Of a stretch of DNA of 13,623 nucleotides, positions 5,907 to 13,142 are shown in pieces. The position numbers and the translations under genes are program-made. The DNA is taken from contig DATKKE010000002.1 of assembly GCA_035543455.1 (NCBI GenBank), positions 1-13,623 of the forward strand, written 5' to 3'. How positions within the stretch are numbered: position 1 is the first letter of the stretch; every line of letters begins with the position of its first letter. The notes beneath the pieces were generated by a model, which ran no database searches, was not told the origin of the DNA, and worked only from the letters and a program-made list of their open reading frames with translations. This stretch comes from CAIKOD01 sp035543455. Its GTDB lineage: Archaea > Halobacteriota > Methanomicrobia > Methanomicrobiales > Methanospirillaceae.

Positions 5907-6848
5907 TCACGTAATTTCATCGACTTTATAATCTTCAAATCTCGAAACCCCGCACAGGATCTCAAATTCCCCGGGAGTCAGTACCGGCACCGGGAACCGG
6001 GACTGGTCATCGTAGGCGAGACGTGGGCACGCCGTGTTAACATAGGCTGAAAATCCGAGGTTGAGGAGTTCGTCGGGCGTTATCTCCTCCATTGCGATCA
6101 CAATAGCCTCCTTTTTCAGGCCCGCCAGTCTTTCGGCAAGATCCTGCCGTCGCTGCCCGCTTTTTTGGGATAAAATAATCCCAAAATTTTTTGCTTTCCG
6201 TGCCTTTTCAATCAACGCAAACCTGCGCCTGAGAAATCGTTCCACCGAAATAATTTCTATATTCAGGCTGTAAGGGTCCAGCGCGATAACTTTTTTACCC
6301 GTTGCCAGGGCGACCCCCAGCGGGTGAAAAGAGCCAGTACCGATAAAGAGGATTTCTGCACCAGGACACTTTTTTGCGGCCTCAAAGGAGCAGCCAAGGA
6401 TTTGCCCCGGAAAGGGAGTCCGCCTCGTTCCCTTGTATGCCCTGCAGATGATGTTCCGTCGGGCAAAATACTCTTCAGCCGCGGGCACCATATGGGCGTG
6501 CTGGACCGTTGTCACGAGCCCTGTCTCCTTTTCGGTAAGGTAAGGAATTGCCAGTTCCAGGGAACCGACATCAAAATCCTGCGTGAATGGTTCGTATAGT
6601 ATCCTCGGGTCACTGTCGAGAGGCGAATGCCCGAAATGGACCAGGACATCGACATGTTCAAGGAGGCCTGTTGCAAGATCACAGGCGCCATAGCAGGGGT
6701 CCCCGCTTATAATAACGAAAAAACCGGCGTCCTTCAATGCCATCGCAATTCCCGCAGACTGTCGTTTGAGTCCTTCCGGAAACTGGAGTGCCACGCGAGA
6801 CACTCCTTTGTCTTTGAGAATCTGCACCAGTTCAGAAGTATCTGTCAA
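5907..6848 (-). CDS. dph2: Diphthamide biosynthesis enzyme Dph2 (archaeal type)
   Basis: Radical-SAM-like enzyme that transfers the 3-amino-3-carboxypropyl group of SAM to a histidine of elongation factor 2, the first step of diphthamide synthesis. Archaeal Dph2 works as a homodimer with a [4Fe-4S] cluster bound by three cysteines, one per repeated domain. All three are visible: Cys56 in YGACDLA, Cys153 in GQILGC, and Cys274 in VNTACPRLAYDD. The length of 313 residues is close to the family's size. The start is not an ATG. The likely choice is TTG at 6848, because GGGTG lies 7 bases before it; GTG at 6854 is the alternative. The longer in-frame extension to 6962 is rejected because it lies inside hpt and is not conserved-looking. 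It overlaps the 3' end of hpt by 17 bases and is followed closely by the METTL5-like gene. Confidence 0.9.
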   Translation of the reverse strand: MTDTSELVQILKDKGVSRVALQFPEGLKRQSAGIAMALKDAGFFVIISGDPCYGACDLATGLLEHVDVLVHFGHSPLDSDPRILYEPFTQDFDVGSLELAIPYLTEKETGLVTTVQHAHMVPAAEEYFARRNIICRAYKGTRRTPFPGQILGCSFEAAKKCPGAEILFIGTGSFHPLGVALATGKKVIALDPYSLNIEIISVERFLRRRFALIEKARKAKNFGIILSQKSGQRRQDLAERLAGLKKEAIVIAMEEITPDELLNLGFSAYVNTACPRLAYDDQSRFPVPVLTPGEFEILCGVSRFEDYKVDEIT

Positions 6849-7380
6849 CCACACGCACCCTGTCGGTGACCTCGACTTTGACAAGAGACTTGAACGACCT
6901 GTTAATATCCGGGTCCCCCCGCTGGATCGCAAAACAGATATCATTGATTTCGGCTCCGGCAATGTCGAGTGCCTTAATTAATGCCCTGACTGTTCCGCCC
7001 GTACTGACCACGTCATCGACGATAACCACCCGGTCTCCCGGGGTAATCCCATTCAGATAGAGCTCGCCTTTCGAATACCCGGTGGCCTGGTGAACTGCGA
7101 TCTCCCCGGGGAGCATATATTTCCGTTTCCTGACTATGTTCAGGGGGATATCCGTCATGAGGGATATAACGGTGCCGATATGAATCCCCATCGCTTCGGC
7201 GACCACAATTTTGTTCACGTTCTCCAGATCGAGGACCTTTACCATCGCAGATCCAACTTCCCTGAGAAGTGCCGGATCAACAATGGGGACACCATCGGTA
7301 ATAGGATGTATAAAATAGTTATATTCTCCCCGCTTGACAATAGGACATGTCTCCAATGAATTAATCAGACGTTGAAGCAT
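6832..7380 (-). CDS. hpt: Hypoxanthine/guanine phosphoribosyltransferase (archaeal Hpt)
   Basis: Purine salvage enzyme that joins hypoxanthine or guanine to PRPP to give IMP or GMP. The 182-residue protein closely follows the archaeal Hpt pattern: CPIVKRGEYNYFIHPITDG near the N-terminus (12-30), AEAMGIHIG (61-69), GYSKGELYLNGI (101-112) and the PRPP-binding loop VVIVDDVVSTGGT (118-130). The length matches methanogen Hpt proteins of about 180-190 residues. The start ATG at 7380 has a GGTGA site 5 bases upstream, inside the end of mfnA, so the 20-base overlap between the two genes is well supported. The longer reading frame to 7446 would run deep into mfnA and lacks conserved sequence. It is the third gene of the operon. 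Confidence 0.93.
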   Translation of the reverse strand: MLQRLINSLETCPIVKRGEYNYFIHPITDGVPIVDPALLREVGSAMVKVLDLENVNKIVVAEAMGIHIGTVISLMTDIPLNIVRKRKYMLPGEIAVHQATGYSKGELYLNGITPGDRVVIVDDVVSTGGTVRALIKALDIAGAEINDICFAIQRGDPDINRSFKSLVKVEVTDRVRVVDRYF

Positions 7381-8473
7381 ACTTGTCACCAATTTCGGAA
7401 ATAAAACGTTCGATGATATCGCGATGTACATGGGGCATGCACACAATTCTCAGATGCCCCAGTCTCGTATATGAAACTCTCCAAGGAGGCGCTATATCTC
7501 CCGGCGACCGGAATGTCGCAACATTGACATCAGGCGTAACAATTCGCCTGATACCGAATGTTTCGAGACCCTCTATCAACCGGATTGTGTTGTTCATGCA
7601 TCCCCCGACAACTGCCTTCATCCCATCCAGTCCGAGATAATCAAGAACAGCAAGAGCTCCGACAACAGGGCCGCCAGGCCGGGTTCCAGCCAGGGTGAAC
7701 TCCTGTTTTACGGATAGGTACGGGGTGTCGATCGAAAGCGAACAGAGCATTTCTTTTTCCTTAACCAGGAGACACCCTGCGGGGATGGTACTCATGCCCA
7801 TCTTATGGGGATCAACGGCGACACTGCAGACACCCGGCACGGAAAAATCAAAAGGCGGAGGGTCCCGGAGAAACGGGATCACCAGACCTCCGAAAGCCGC
7901 ATCGACGTGGAAGAAGATGTCGTGGTCCCGGGCTATCGCTCCGAGTTCCCTGATCGGGTCGATCATTCCGTACTCGGTACTGCCCGCCACGCCAACGAGA
8001 CAGCATGTATTGTTGTCGATCGCAGCGGCAGCGGCATCCGGGTCCATCCTGAAATTTTTGTCGAGGGGTATCCTGCGTGCCTCCACACAGAGCATGTCAC
8101 AGGCTTTTTTAAAAGAAAAATGGGCGGATTCAGGAATGATGACATTTGGTTTTTCTTTTTTCCCGCATGCTTTTGCGATCCTGAGTGCCTGGATGTTGGA
8201 CTCGGTGCCCCCGGATGTCGAATAACCATAGGCGTCCGGTTCGTGAAAAAGATTTCCCATACGGGATACGAGAGACTGCTCAATATCGGAGGTTCCCGGG
8301 AATAGTCCTGGATCTCCCAGGTTTGTCTCCATGAAGAGATTATGCGCTTTTATCGCTACCGGGTGAGGGATCGTGCACATGGAGCTGAGGATATAATCAT
8401 GGCATGTGTCTTCTCCTTTTTTCCTGGAAAGAAAAGAAAAGAGATCCTTCTCGGAACAACCCTTCTCATGCAT
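7361..8473 (-). CDS. mfnA: L-tyrosine (and possibly L-aspartate) decarboxylase MfnA
   Basis: PLP-dependent group II decarboxylase of 370 residues. In methanogens MfnA makes tyramine from tyrosine for methanofuran, and some homologues also make beta-alanine from aspartate for coenzyme A. Visible features are TSGGTESN (86-93) for phosphate binding, His118 in ESAHFSF for ring stacking, HVDAAFGG with Asp191 to the pyridine nitrogen, and the Schiff-base Lys224 in VDPHKMG. The C-terminal domain ends in SYTRLGHLRIVCMPHV-like sequence typical of the archaeal group. The ATG lies inside the end of ppsA, giving an 8-base overlap; I see no strong ribosome binding site, consistent with coupled translation. 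The substrate range (Tyr, Asp or both) cannot be decided from sequence. Confidence 0.92.
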   Translation of the reverse strand: MHEKGCSEKDLFSFLSRKKGEDTCHDYILSSMCTIPHPVAIKAHNLFMETNLGDPGLFPGTSDIEQSLVSRMGNLFHEPDAYGYSTSGGTESNIQALRIAKACGKKEKPNVIIPESAHFSFKKACDMLCVEARRIPLDKNFRMDPDAAAAAIDNNTCCLVGVAGSTEYGMIDPIRELGAIARDHDIFFHVDAAFGGLVIPFLRDPPPFDFSVPGVCSVAVDPHKMGMSTIPAGCLLVKEKEMLCSLSIDTPYLSVKQEFTLAGTRPGGPVVGALAVLDYLGLDGMKAVVGGCMNNTIRLIEGLETFGIRRIVTPDVNVATFRSPGDIAPPWRVSYTRLGHLRIVCMPHVHRDIIERFISEIGDKYASTSD

Positions 8474-10742
8474 TACGGCTTCTCGCACTGTCGAGGATGA
8501 TGCGCTGCTCGGTCCGGGCAACGGTCTCCCGGATCTTGGCGATCGCATCGATATTTGCCGATACACTTGTGATCCCATGTTCAACAAGCCATTCTACCAT
8601 CGCAGGTTCGGATCCGGCCTGGCCGCAGATCGAGCATTCCACGCCATAGTTCCTGCAGACCTGGATCGTTTCATGGATGAGGTGAAGCACAGCCGGATGT
8701 TTCGGCTGGTACATTTCTGCAACATTTTCATTATTACGATCGATCCCAAGCGTATACTGAATGAGGTCGTTTGTACCGAACGAGGCGAACTTTATCCCTG
8801 CTTTAATGAAATCTTCGATAAGAATGGCGCTACTGGGAATTTCGACCATGATACCCAGAGTCACATGATCCACATCAACTCCGTAGTCCTGCATCATCTT
8901 CTTTGCGGCGACGAACTGGTCAGGGTGGGAGACCATGGGAAACATTATACCCAGGTTATCGTATCCCTGCTCCCAGAGCCTCTTAAATGCCTCCACCTGC
9001 AGCCTGAACTGGTCCGGGCTCTGGAGATCACGGCGGATCCCCCGCCAGCCCAGCATCGGGTTATGTTCGAGCGGTTCATCCTCTCCCCCTGCCATGTTCC
9101 TGAATTCATCGGTCGGGGCATCGAGGGTGCGTACCCAGACGGTTTTTCCATAAAATGCGTCAAGGACGATTTTAATGCCGTTGTAGAGTTCCTGGATGAA
9201 ATCCTCTTCTTTATGATTTTTAATGAACCATTCAGGGGTTTTATTAAGGCCTAGGATCAGGTGCTCGATCCTGAGGAGCCCGACGCCGTCTGCCCCTGTC
9301 GCTGCCGCACGTGCCGCTGCTTCAGGAATGGAGACGTTCACCTTTACCGAAGTCGCGGTGATTATCGGGGAAGCCATAACTGCAACCGTTGACTTCCCGG
9401 GCATCCGGGTGGTTTCAATGGCGCCGTCGTATACGAACCCCTTTTCCCCATCGACCGTAACGACCTGACCTGGTTTGAGGATAACAGTGGCTTTTTTTGT
9501 TCCTACAACTGCCGGCGTCCCAAGTTCGCGACTGACAATAGCGGCATGGCATGTCATCCCTCCTTCATCTGTTACGATCGCTGCAACTTTCCTCATCGCA
9601 GGAACCATGTCGGGATTTGTCATTTTTGTGACCATAATGTCGCCTTCCCTGACACCGCCCGTGTCCCTGGCATCGCGAACAATGACGACCTTTCCCGCTG
9701 CAATACCCGGGGATGCTCCCTGTCCCTGGACAAGAATAGTGCCTGATGATCCTGCTTTTACACTTGTATCGGGACTGCTCTTTGATTTTATTGTCGTTAT
9801 CGGTCGCGACTGGAGGATAAAGAAAGTACTACCCACGATAGCCCATTCGATGTCCTGGGGGATACCGTAATGATTTTCCGCGATCTTCCCGAACATTGCC
9901 AGTTTTGCAACTTCCTCATCGGAAAGGACCTGAAGGTCCTGCCTTTCAGCGGAGACGGGGACAAGTTTGGTCCCGTGGGTTCCCTCGGCAATAATCTCAA
10001 TTTTTTTATTTGCAATGAGGCGGTCGACGACCTTCTCTGCCCGCTGGTCAAACACATATTTATCCGGAGAGACCGATCCCGAGACAACAGACTCTCCGAG
10101 GCCCCAGGATCCTTCTATTATTGTCAGGGGCTCACCGGTGACCGGGTGTGTGGTGAACATGACACCCGCCTTTTCGGAATTCACCAGTTGCTGCACGACA
10201 ACCGCAATATTAATGCTGCGATCATCGAAACCCTGTTTTGCACGGTAGTATATTGCCCTGGCTCCGTATAGGGAAGCCCAGCACATCTGGATGGCTTTCT
10301 GGAGGTTATCGTTTCCCTTAATATTGAGATAGGTCTCCTGTTGTCCGGCGAAACTGGCGTCAGGCAGGTCCTCTGCAGTTGCACTGGACCTGACGGCGAC
10401 AATCATTCCACCCTCATCCATCTTCTGGTATGCAAGCCTGATGTTTTCCCGTAACGAAGACGGCATAGAAACCCTTAATACTGCTTCCTTTGCCTTTTGA
10501 GCGGCCTGCTCAAGGGCCTGGTTGTCTTCCACGTTCAGGTCTTCAAAATTATCAAAAAGTGTATCTTCGAGACCTGTTTCAATGAGAAACCTTCGGAAGG
10601 CGTGACTCGTAACCACAAATGCCCTCGGGACGGGCAGTCCGATAACGGCCATCTCTCCGAGCGAGGCCCCCTTACCTCCCACTGCAGCGATGTCCTCCTT
10701 CCTGATCTCCTCAAGCCACAGAATATCTGGCAATTCCTTCAT
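8466..10742 (-). CDS. ppsA: Phosphoenolpyruvate synthase (pyruvate, water dikinase)
   Basis: Cytoplasmic gluconeogenic enzyme: ATP + pyruvate + water give PEP + AMP + phosphate. In methanogens it feeds PEP from pyruvate made by pyruvate:ferredoxin oxidoreductase. The 758 residues match the family. The order is an N-terminal ATP-grasp/nucleotide-binding domain (about 17-315, with GGKGASLGEM at 22-31 and Arg118 in VAVRSSATAEDLP), a swivelling domain with the phosphorylated His399 in GGMTCHAAIVSRELG, and a C-terminal PEP/pyruvate TIM barrel (about 465-750) with VEIPSSA, FGTNDLIQYTLGIDRN and the catalytic Cys706 in CSICGQAGSEP. No key residue is missing. The ATG has GGTG 5 bases upstream and a TATA-like box about 35 bases upstream. 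It is the first gene of the five-gene operon. Confidence 0.97.
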   Translation of the reverse strand: MKELPDILWLEEIRKEDIAAVGGKGASLGEMAVIGLPVPRAFVVTSHAFRRFLIETGLEDTLFDNFEDLNVEDNQALEQAAQKAKEAVLRVSMPSSLRENIRLAYQKMDEGGMIVAVRSSATAEDLPDASFAGQQETYLNIKGNDNLQKAIQMCWASLYGARAIYYRAKQGFDDRSINIAVVVQQLVNSEKAGVMFTTHPVTGEPLTIIEGSWGLGESVVSGSVSPDKYVFDQRAEKVVDRLIANKKIEIIAEGTHGTKLVPVSAERQDLQVLSDEEVAKLAMFGKIAENHYGIPQDIEWAIVGSTFFILQSRPITTIKSKSSPDTSVKAGSSGTILVQGQGASPGIAAGKVVIVRDARDTGGVREGDIMVTKMTNPDMVPAMRKVAAIVTDEGGMTCHAAIVSRELGTPAVVGTKKATVILKPGQVVTVDGEKGFVYDGAIETTRMPGKSTVAVMASPIITATSVKVNVSIPEAAARAAATGADGVGLLRIEHLILGLNKTPEWFIKNHKEEDFIQELYNGIKIVLDAFYGKTVWVRTLDAPTDEFRNMAGGEDEPLEHNPMLGWRGIRRDLQSPDQFRLQVEAFKRLWEQGYDNLGIMFPMVSHPDQFVAAKKMMQDYGVDVDHVTLGIMVEIPSSAILIEDFIKAGIKFASFGTNDLIQYTLGIDRNNENVAEMYQPKHPAVLHLIHETIQVCRNYGVECSICGQAGSEPAMVEWLVEHGITSVSANIDAIAKIRETVARTEQRIILDSARSRNA

Positions 10743-10774
10743 GCTCGCACCACTATAATCTCATCGTTCCTTTG

Positions 10775-10783
10775 TAAATATTT
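10775..10783 (-). promoter_or_regulatory. TATA-like box of the ppsA operon
   Basis: AAATATTTA on the minus strand is centred about 37 bases before the ppsA ATG, which would leave a leader of roughly 12 bases that just includes the GGTG ribosome binding site at 10748-10751. Confidence 0.4.
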
Positions 10784-10784
10784 G

Positions 10785-10795
10785 TTCATCATGAA
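10785..10795. promoter_or_regulatory. TTCAT-C-ATGAA inverted repeat between divergent promoters
   Basis: A perfect 5-1-5 inverted repeat lies exactly between the TATA-like boxes of the ppsA operon (10775-10783) and serA (10801-10809). The position would let one regulator affect both directions. It is short enough to arise by chance in AT-rich DNA. Confidence 0.25.
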
Positions 10796-10800
10796 TAATC

Positions 10801-10809
10801 CATAAAAAT
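10801..10809 (+). promoter_or_regulatory. TATA-like box of serA
   Basis: CATAAAAATAC begins at 10801, about 70 bases before the serA ATG. Transcription would begin near 10830, giving a leader of about 40 bases. An AGGT at 10855-10858 is the only weak ribosome binding site seen. Confidence 0.35.
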
Positions 10810-10874
10810 ACACGGATCAGGGGATTACCGGGTCATAGAGAAAAACCATTGAATAGGTACAGTGCTGATATGAT

Positions 10875-12473
10875 ATGGGTTTTAGAGTGAAATACAGGAT
10901 ACTTGTGAGCGATCCACTATCCGAAGAAGGTCTCTCTCTCCTCAGGGAGAAGGCCGTCGTGGACGAGAAGACCGATCTTAAGGAAGATCAGCTGATTGCG
11001 ATTATCGGTAACTATGATGCTCTTCTGGTCAGGAGCGGAACAGAGGTCACTGCAAAAATTATTGAGGCCGGGACCGGTCTGAAATTCATCGGGAGAGCTG
11101 GAGCAGGTGTTGATAATATCGATATGGATGCAGCAACCCGCAGGGGTATCATTGTTGCAAATGCTCCCGAAGGAAATACCCTAGCGGCAACAGAACATAC
11201 TATGGCCATGATGCTCTCGCTTGCACGCAATATACCCCAGGCGAACGCCTCTCTCCGTTCAAAGGAATGGAAGCGTTCCAAATTCATGGGGGTCGAACTC
11301 AATGAGAAAACCCTCGGCATAGTCGGTCTCGGGCGAATAGGACGGGAGGTATCCAAGAGAGCGAGTGCCCTTGGCATGCGTATCGTCGGCTACGACCCGT
11401 TCATAAGCAAAGAGCGGGCGGCACAAATGGGTGTTGATTCTGTCTCTGTTGAAGAGCTGTTCAGGATAGCGGATGTAATCACCGTCCACACACCGCTTAT
11501 CAAGGAAACCCGGCATATCATCAATAAGAAAAGCATCGCGACCATGAAAGACGGGGTCCGGATTATCAATTGCGCACGAGGTGGTATAATTGATGAAAAA
11601 GCCCTTTATGAGGCAGTAAAATCAGGAAAAGTAGCCGGGGCAGCGCTCGATGTATTCGAGAACGAACCTCCCCTGGAATCTCCTCTTCTTGAACTCGAGC
11701 AGGTTATTGTCACACCTCACCTTGGTGCAAGCACTGTTGAAGCACAGACTAATGTGGCGGTCTCCATCGCGAAACAATGTATCTCCGTTCTTGAAGGGGG
11801 TTCGGCAAAATACATCGTGAACGCCCCAATCGTTCCCCAGGACCAGCAGGATGTTATAGAACCATTTGCGATTCTCGCGGAAAAAATGGGGCGCTTCCTT
11901 GTGCAGCTCGTTGAAGGCAGGCTTGAAAAGGTCGAGATTGTATATGGGGGCGAACTGTCCCAGCTGAATGCCAATACCCGGTTTATCACCCGTCTCGCCC
12001 TTAAAGGGCTCCTCGACCCAATTCTCCAGGTTCCCGTCAACCTTGTAAATGCCGAATTTATTGCAAAAGAGCGGGGGATCGTTTTTTCGGAAACTATCAC
12101 GGATGATGCCCATGGATTTAAAAACCTGATAACACTCAGAATTACAACCGACAAAATGGAAGAGACGATGAGTGGGACTGTCTTCTTCAGGGGCCGCAGC
12201 CGGATCGTTGCAATAGGCGGATATACCATGGACATGATCCCCCAGGGATACGTGATTGTCTCAAGACACCTGGACAAGCCGGGAGTGATTGGCAGGGCTT
12301 CGACAATTCTCGGGCAGGCAAATATCAATATCGCAGGAATGCAGGTCGGGCGGATTAACCCCGGCGAAGAGGCAATCATGGTCCTGAACGTGGACAGCGA
12401 GGTACCTCCCGAAATTATGGATGAAATAAGGGCTAAAGTCGGTATATTTACGGCTAAATTTGCAAAGCTCTGA
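10875..12473 (+). CDS. serA: D-3-phosphoglycerate dehydrogenase
   Basis: First enzyme of serine synthesis: oxidises 3-phosphoglycerate to 3-phosphohydroxypyruvate with NAD+. The 532 residues match the long, archaeal/Bacillus-type form with four parts: the substrate domain (about 8-100 and 290-320), the NAD-binding Rossmann domain with GLGRIGREVS (151-160), an intervening ASB domain (about 325-455), and a C-terminal ACT domain (about 458-530: DKPGVIGRASTILGQANINI) expected to sense serine. The catalytic triad is present: Arg235 in CARGGIID, Glu264 in ENEPP, and His282 in PHLGAST. The start could instead be the GTG at 10887, which begins nearer to the conserved ILVSDPLSEEGL. It is divergent from ppsA, and the two are metabolically linked through PEP to 3-phosphoglycerate. 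Confidence 0.96.
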   Translation: MGFRVKYRILVSDPLSEEGLSLLREKAVVDEKTDLKEDQLIAIIGNYDALLVRSGTEVTAKIIEAGTGLKFIGRAGAGVDNIDMDAATRRGIIVANAPEGNTLAATEHTMAMMLSLARNIPQANASLRSKEWKRSKFMGVELNEKTLGIVGLGRIGREVSKRASALGMRIVGYDPFISKERAAQMGVDSVSVEELFRIADVITVHTPLIKETRHIINKKSIATMKDGVRIINCARGGIIDEKALYEAVKSGKVAGAALDVFENEPPLESPLLELEQVIVTPHLGASTVEAQTNVAVSIAKQCISVLEGGSAKYIVNAPIVPQDQQDVIEPFAILAEKMGRFLVQLVEGRLEKVEIVYGGELSQLNANTRFITRLALKGLLDPILQVPVNLVNAEFIAKERGIVFSETITDDAHGFKNLITLRITTDKMEETMSGTVFFRGRSRIVAIGGYTMDMIPQGYVIVSRHLDKPGVIGRASTILGQANINIAGMQVGRINPGEEAIMVLNVDSEVPPEIMDEIRAKVGIFTAKFAKL

Positions 12474-12498
12474 CCGAACTGCGCAATGAGTTCCTTTA

Positions 12499-12564
12499 AT
12501 ATTTTTTCCGGCTGCCCAGATTGTTACAACTTGACATATCAGCAACATCCGTCATCATTTTTTT
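12499..12564 (+). terminator. Oligo-T terminator region after serA
   Basis: Two T runs follow serA: six T at 12502-12507 and seven T at 12558-12564. Either would serve as an archaeal terminator. No convincing hairpin precedes the first. Confidence 0.4.
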
Positions 12565-12576
12565 CAAATGTGAATG

Positions 12577-12610
12577 CCGGGACCTCCCGGACCCGGGGGA
12601 TTAGCCGGCT
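12577..12610. repeat. GC-rich inverted repeat cluster between serA and tRNA-Val
   Basis: CCGGGA-CC-TCCCGG (12577-12590) is a perfect inverted repeat. It is followed by ACCCGGGGG and by the palindrome AGCCGGCT (12603-12610). This GC-rich island in an otherwise AT-rich intergenic region might be structured in RNA or be a binding site; no function can be assigned. Confidence 0.35.
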
Positions 12611-12626
12611 GGCTGAGAAAGAGAAT

Positions 12627-12640
12627 TTTTTAATAATAAG
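12627..12640 (+). promoter_or_regulatory. Promoter of tRNA-Val
   Basis: TTTTTTAATAATAA at about 12627-12640 resembles an archaeal TATA box. It lies about 40 bases before the mature tRNA 5' end, leaving a short leader for RNase P removal. Confidence 0.4.
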
Positions 12641-12675
12641 ATGACCCACATTAATGAGCATCCACAATTTTCTAT

Positions 12676-12749
12676 GGGCCCGTGGTCTAGCTGGCTATGA
12701 CGTCGCCTTGACATGGCGGAGGTCAGGAGTTCGAATCTCCTCGAGCCCA
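12676..12749 (+). tRNA. tRNA-Val (anticodon GAC)
   Basis: A 74-base cloverleaf. The acceptor strands are GGGCCCG and CGAGCCC, with discriminator A at 12749. The D arm starts GTCTAG with GG in the loop and closes with GAC. The anticodon stem TCGCC pairs with GGCGG (one U-G pair), and the loop TTGACAT gives anticodon GAC, which reads GUC and GUU. The T arm AGGAG-TTCGAAT-CTCCT is perfect. There is no intron and the CCA tail is not encoded. One oddity: position 5 (C, 12680) faces A68 (12744), a C-A mismatch in the acceptor stem where a U5-A68 pair would be expected. All other acceptor pairs are Watson-Crick. Confidence 0.95.
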
Positions 12750-12800
12750 CTATTATTCTGCCTCTCAAAATGGGTTACTTCCGCTCCACTCATCCATTGA

Positions 12801-12809
12801 ATATTTATT
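12801..12809 (+). promoter_or_regulatory. TATA box of the 103-residue protein gene
   Basis: ATATTTATT is centred 26 bases before the ATG at 12831. There is no ribosome binding site in the gap, so the transcript is probably leaderless. Confidence 0.45.
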
Positions 12810-12830
12810 GGTACACGATAGTATCTGTGC

Positions 12831-13142
12831 ATGGTATATCGCTGTGCCAAGCACTTCCGTGGCAAAGTCGTTCTTGAAGATGTCTCCCCGGCCGTTTCCG
12901 ACGATTATATCAAAGAGCATTGCAGGGAATACGTAGAAATCTCTCCGGATAGCGTGGTTATCCGGGATACCCTTGTATCGTTGTCGGGTCCGATGCTTGC
13001 AGGGCTCGAAACGAATGGGAAAAAACTGCTCATCCCGTTTTTAAAACGTTGTTCAGGGTACGTTCTTATCGAAATACCGGCAACGAAGAAGGACCTTGCA
13101 ATATTCCGGTCTTTGTGCAGCAACTGCCCGCTAAAAGACTGA
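12831..13142 (+). CDS. Hypothetical cysteine-containing protein (103 residues)
   Basis: I do not recognise this family. The 103-residue protein is soluble, with alternating hydrophobic strands and charged turns that suggest a compact alpha/beta fold (GKVVLEDV, YVEISPDSVVIRDTLVSL, KKLLIPFLKRCSGYVLIEIPATKKDLAIF). It carries five cysteines (5, 31, 74, 96, 99), with His8 and His30 nearby. The C-terminal CSNC (96-99) is a CxxC pair suited to metal or disulfide chemistry, and Cys5/His8 could complete a zinc or iron-sulfur site (inference). There is no signal peptide or membrane segment. The TATA-like box 26 bases upstream, the absence of a ribosome binding site, and even codon use support a real leaderless gene. 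It stands alone, 81 bases after tRNA-Val. Cysteine-rich small proteins of unknown role are frequent in methanogens. Confidence 0.7.
   Translation: MVYRCAKHFRGKVVLEDVSPAVSDDYIKEHCREYVEISPDSVVIRDTLVSLSGPMLAGLETNGKKLLIPFLKRCSGYVLIEIPATKKDLAIFRSLCSNCPLKD

Noticed and set aside
6849..6962. N-terminal extension of Dph2 to an ATG at 6962
   Set aside because: The added 38 residues lie within hpt, look like an out-of-frame translation of it, and would make Dph2 longer than its relatives.
8406..9254. Long plus-strand open frame (282 codons) opposite ppsA
   Set aside because: It is antisense to the conserved C-terminal barrel and end of PpsA and the start of MfnA, and its translation has no recognisable domain. 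It is a shadow of the real genes.
11717..12379. Minus-strand open frame (220 codons) opposite serA
   Set aside because: It mirrors the ASB/ACT-coding part of serA and has no family resemblance or ribosome binding site.
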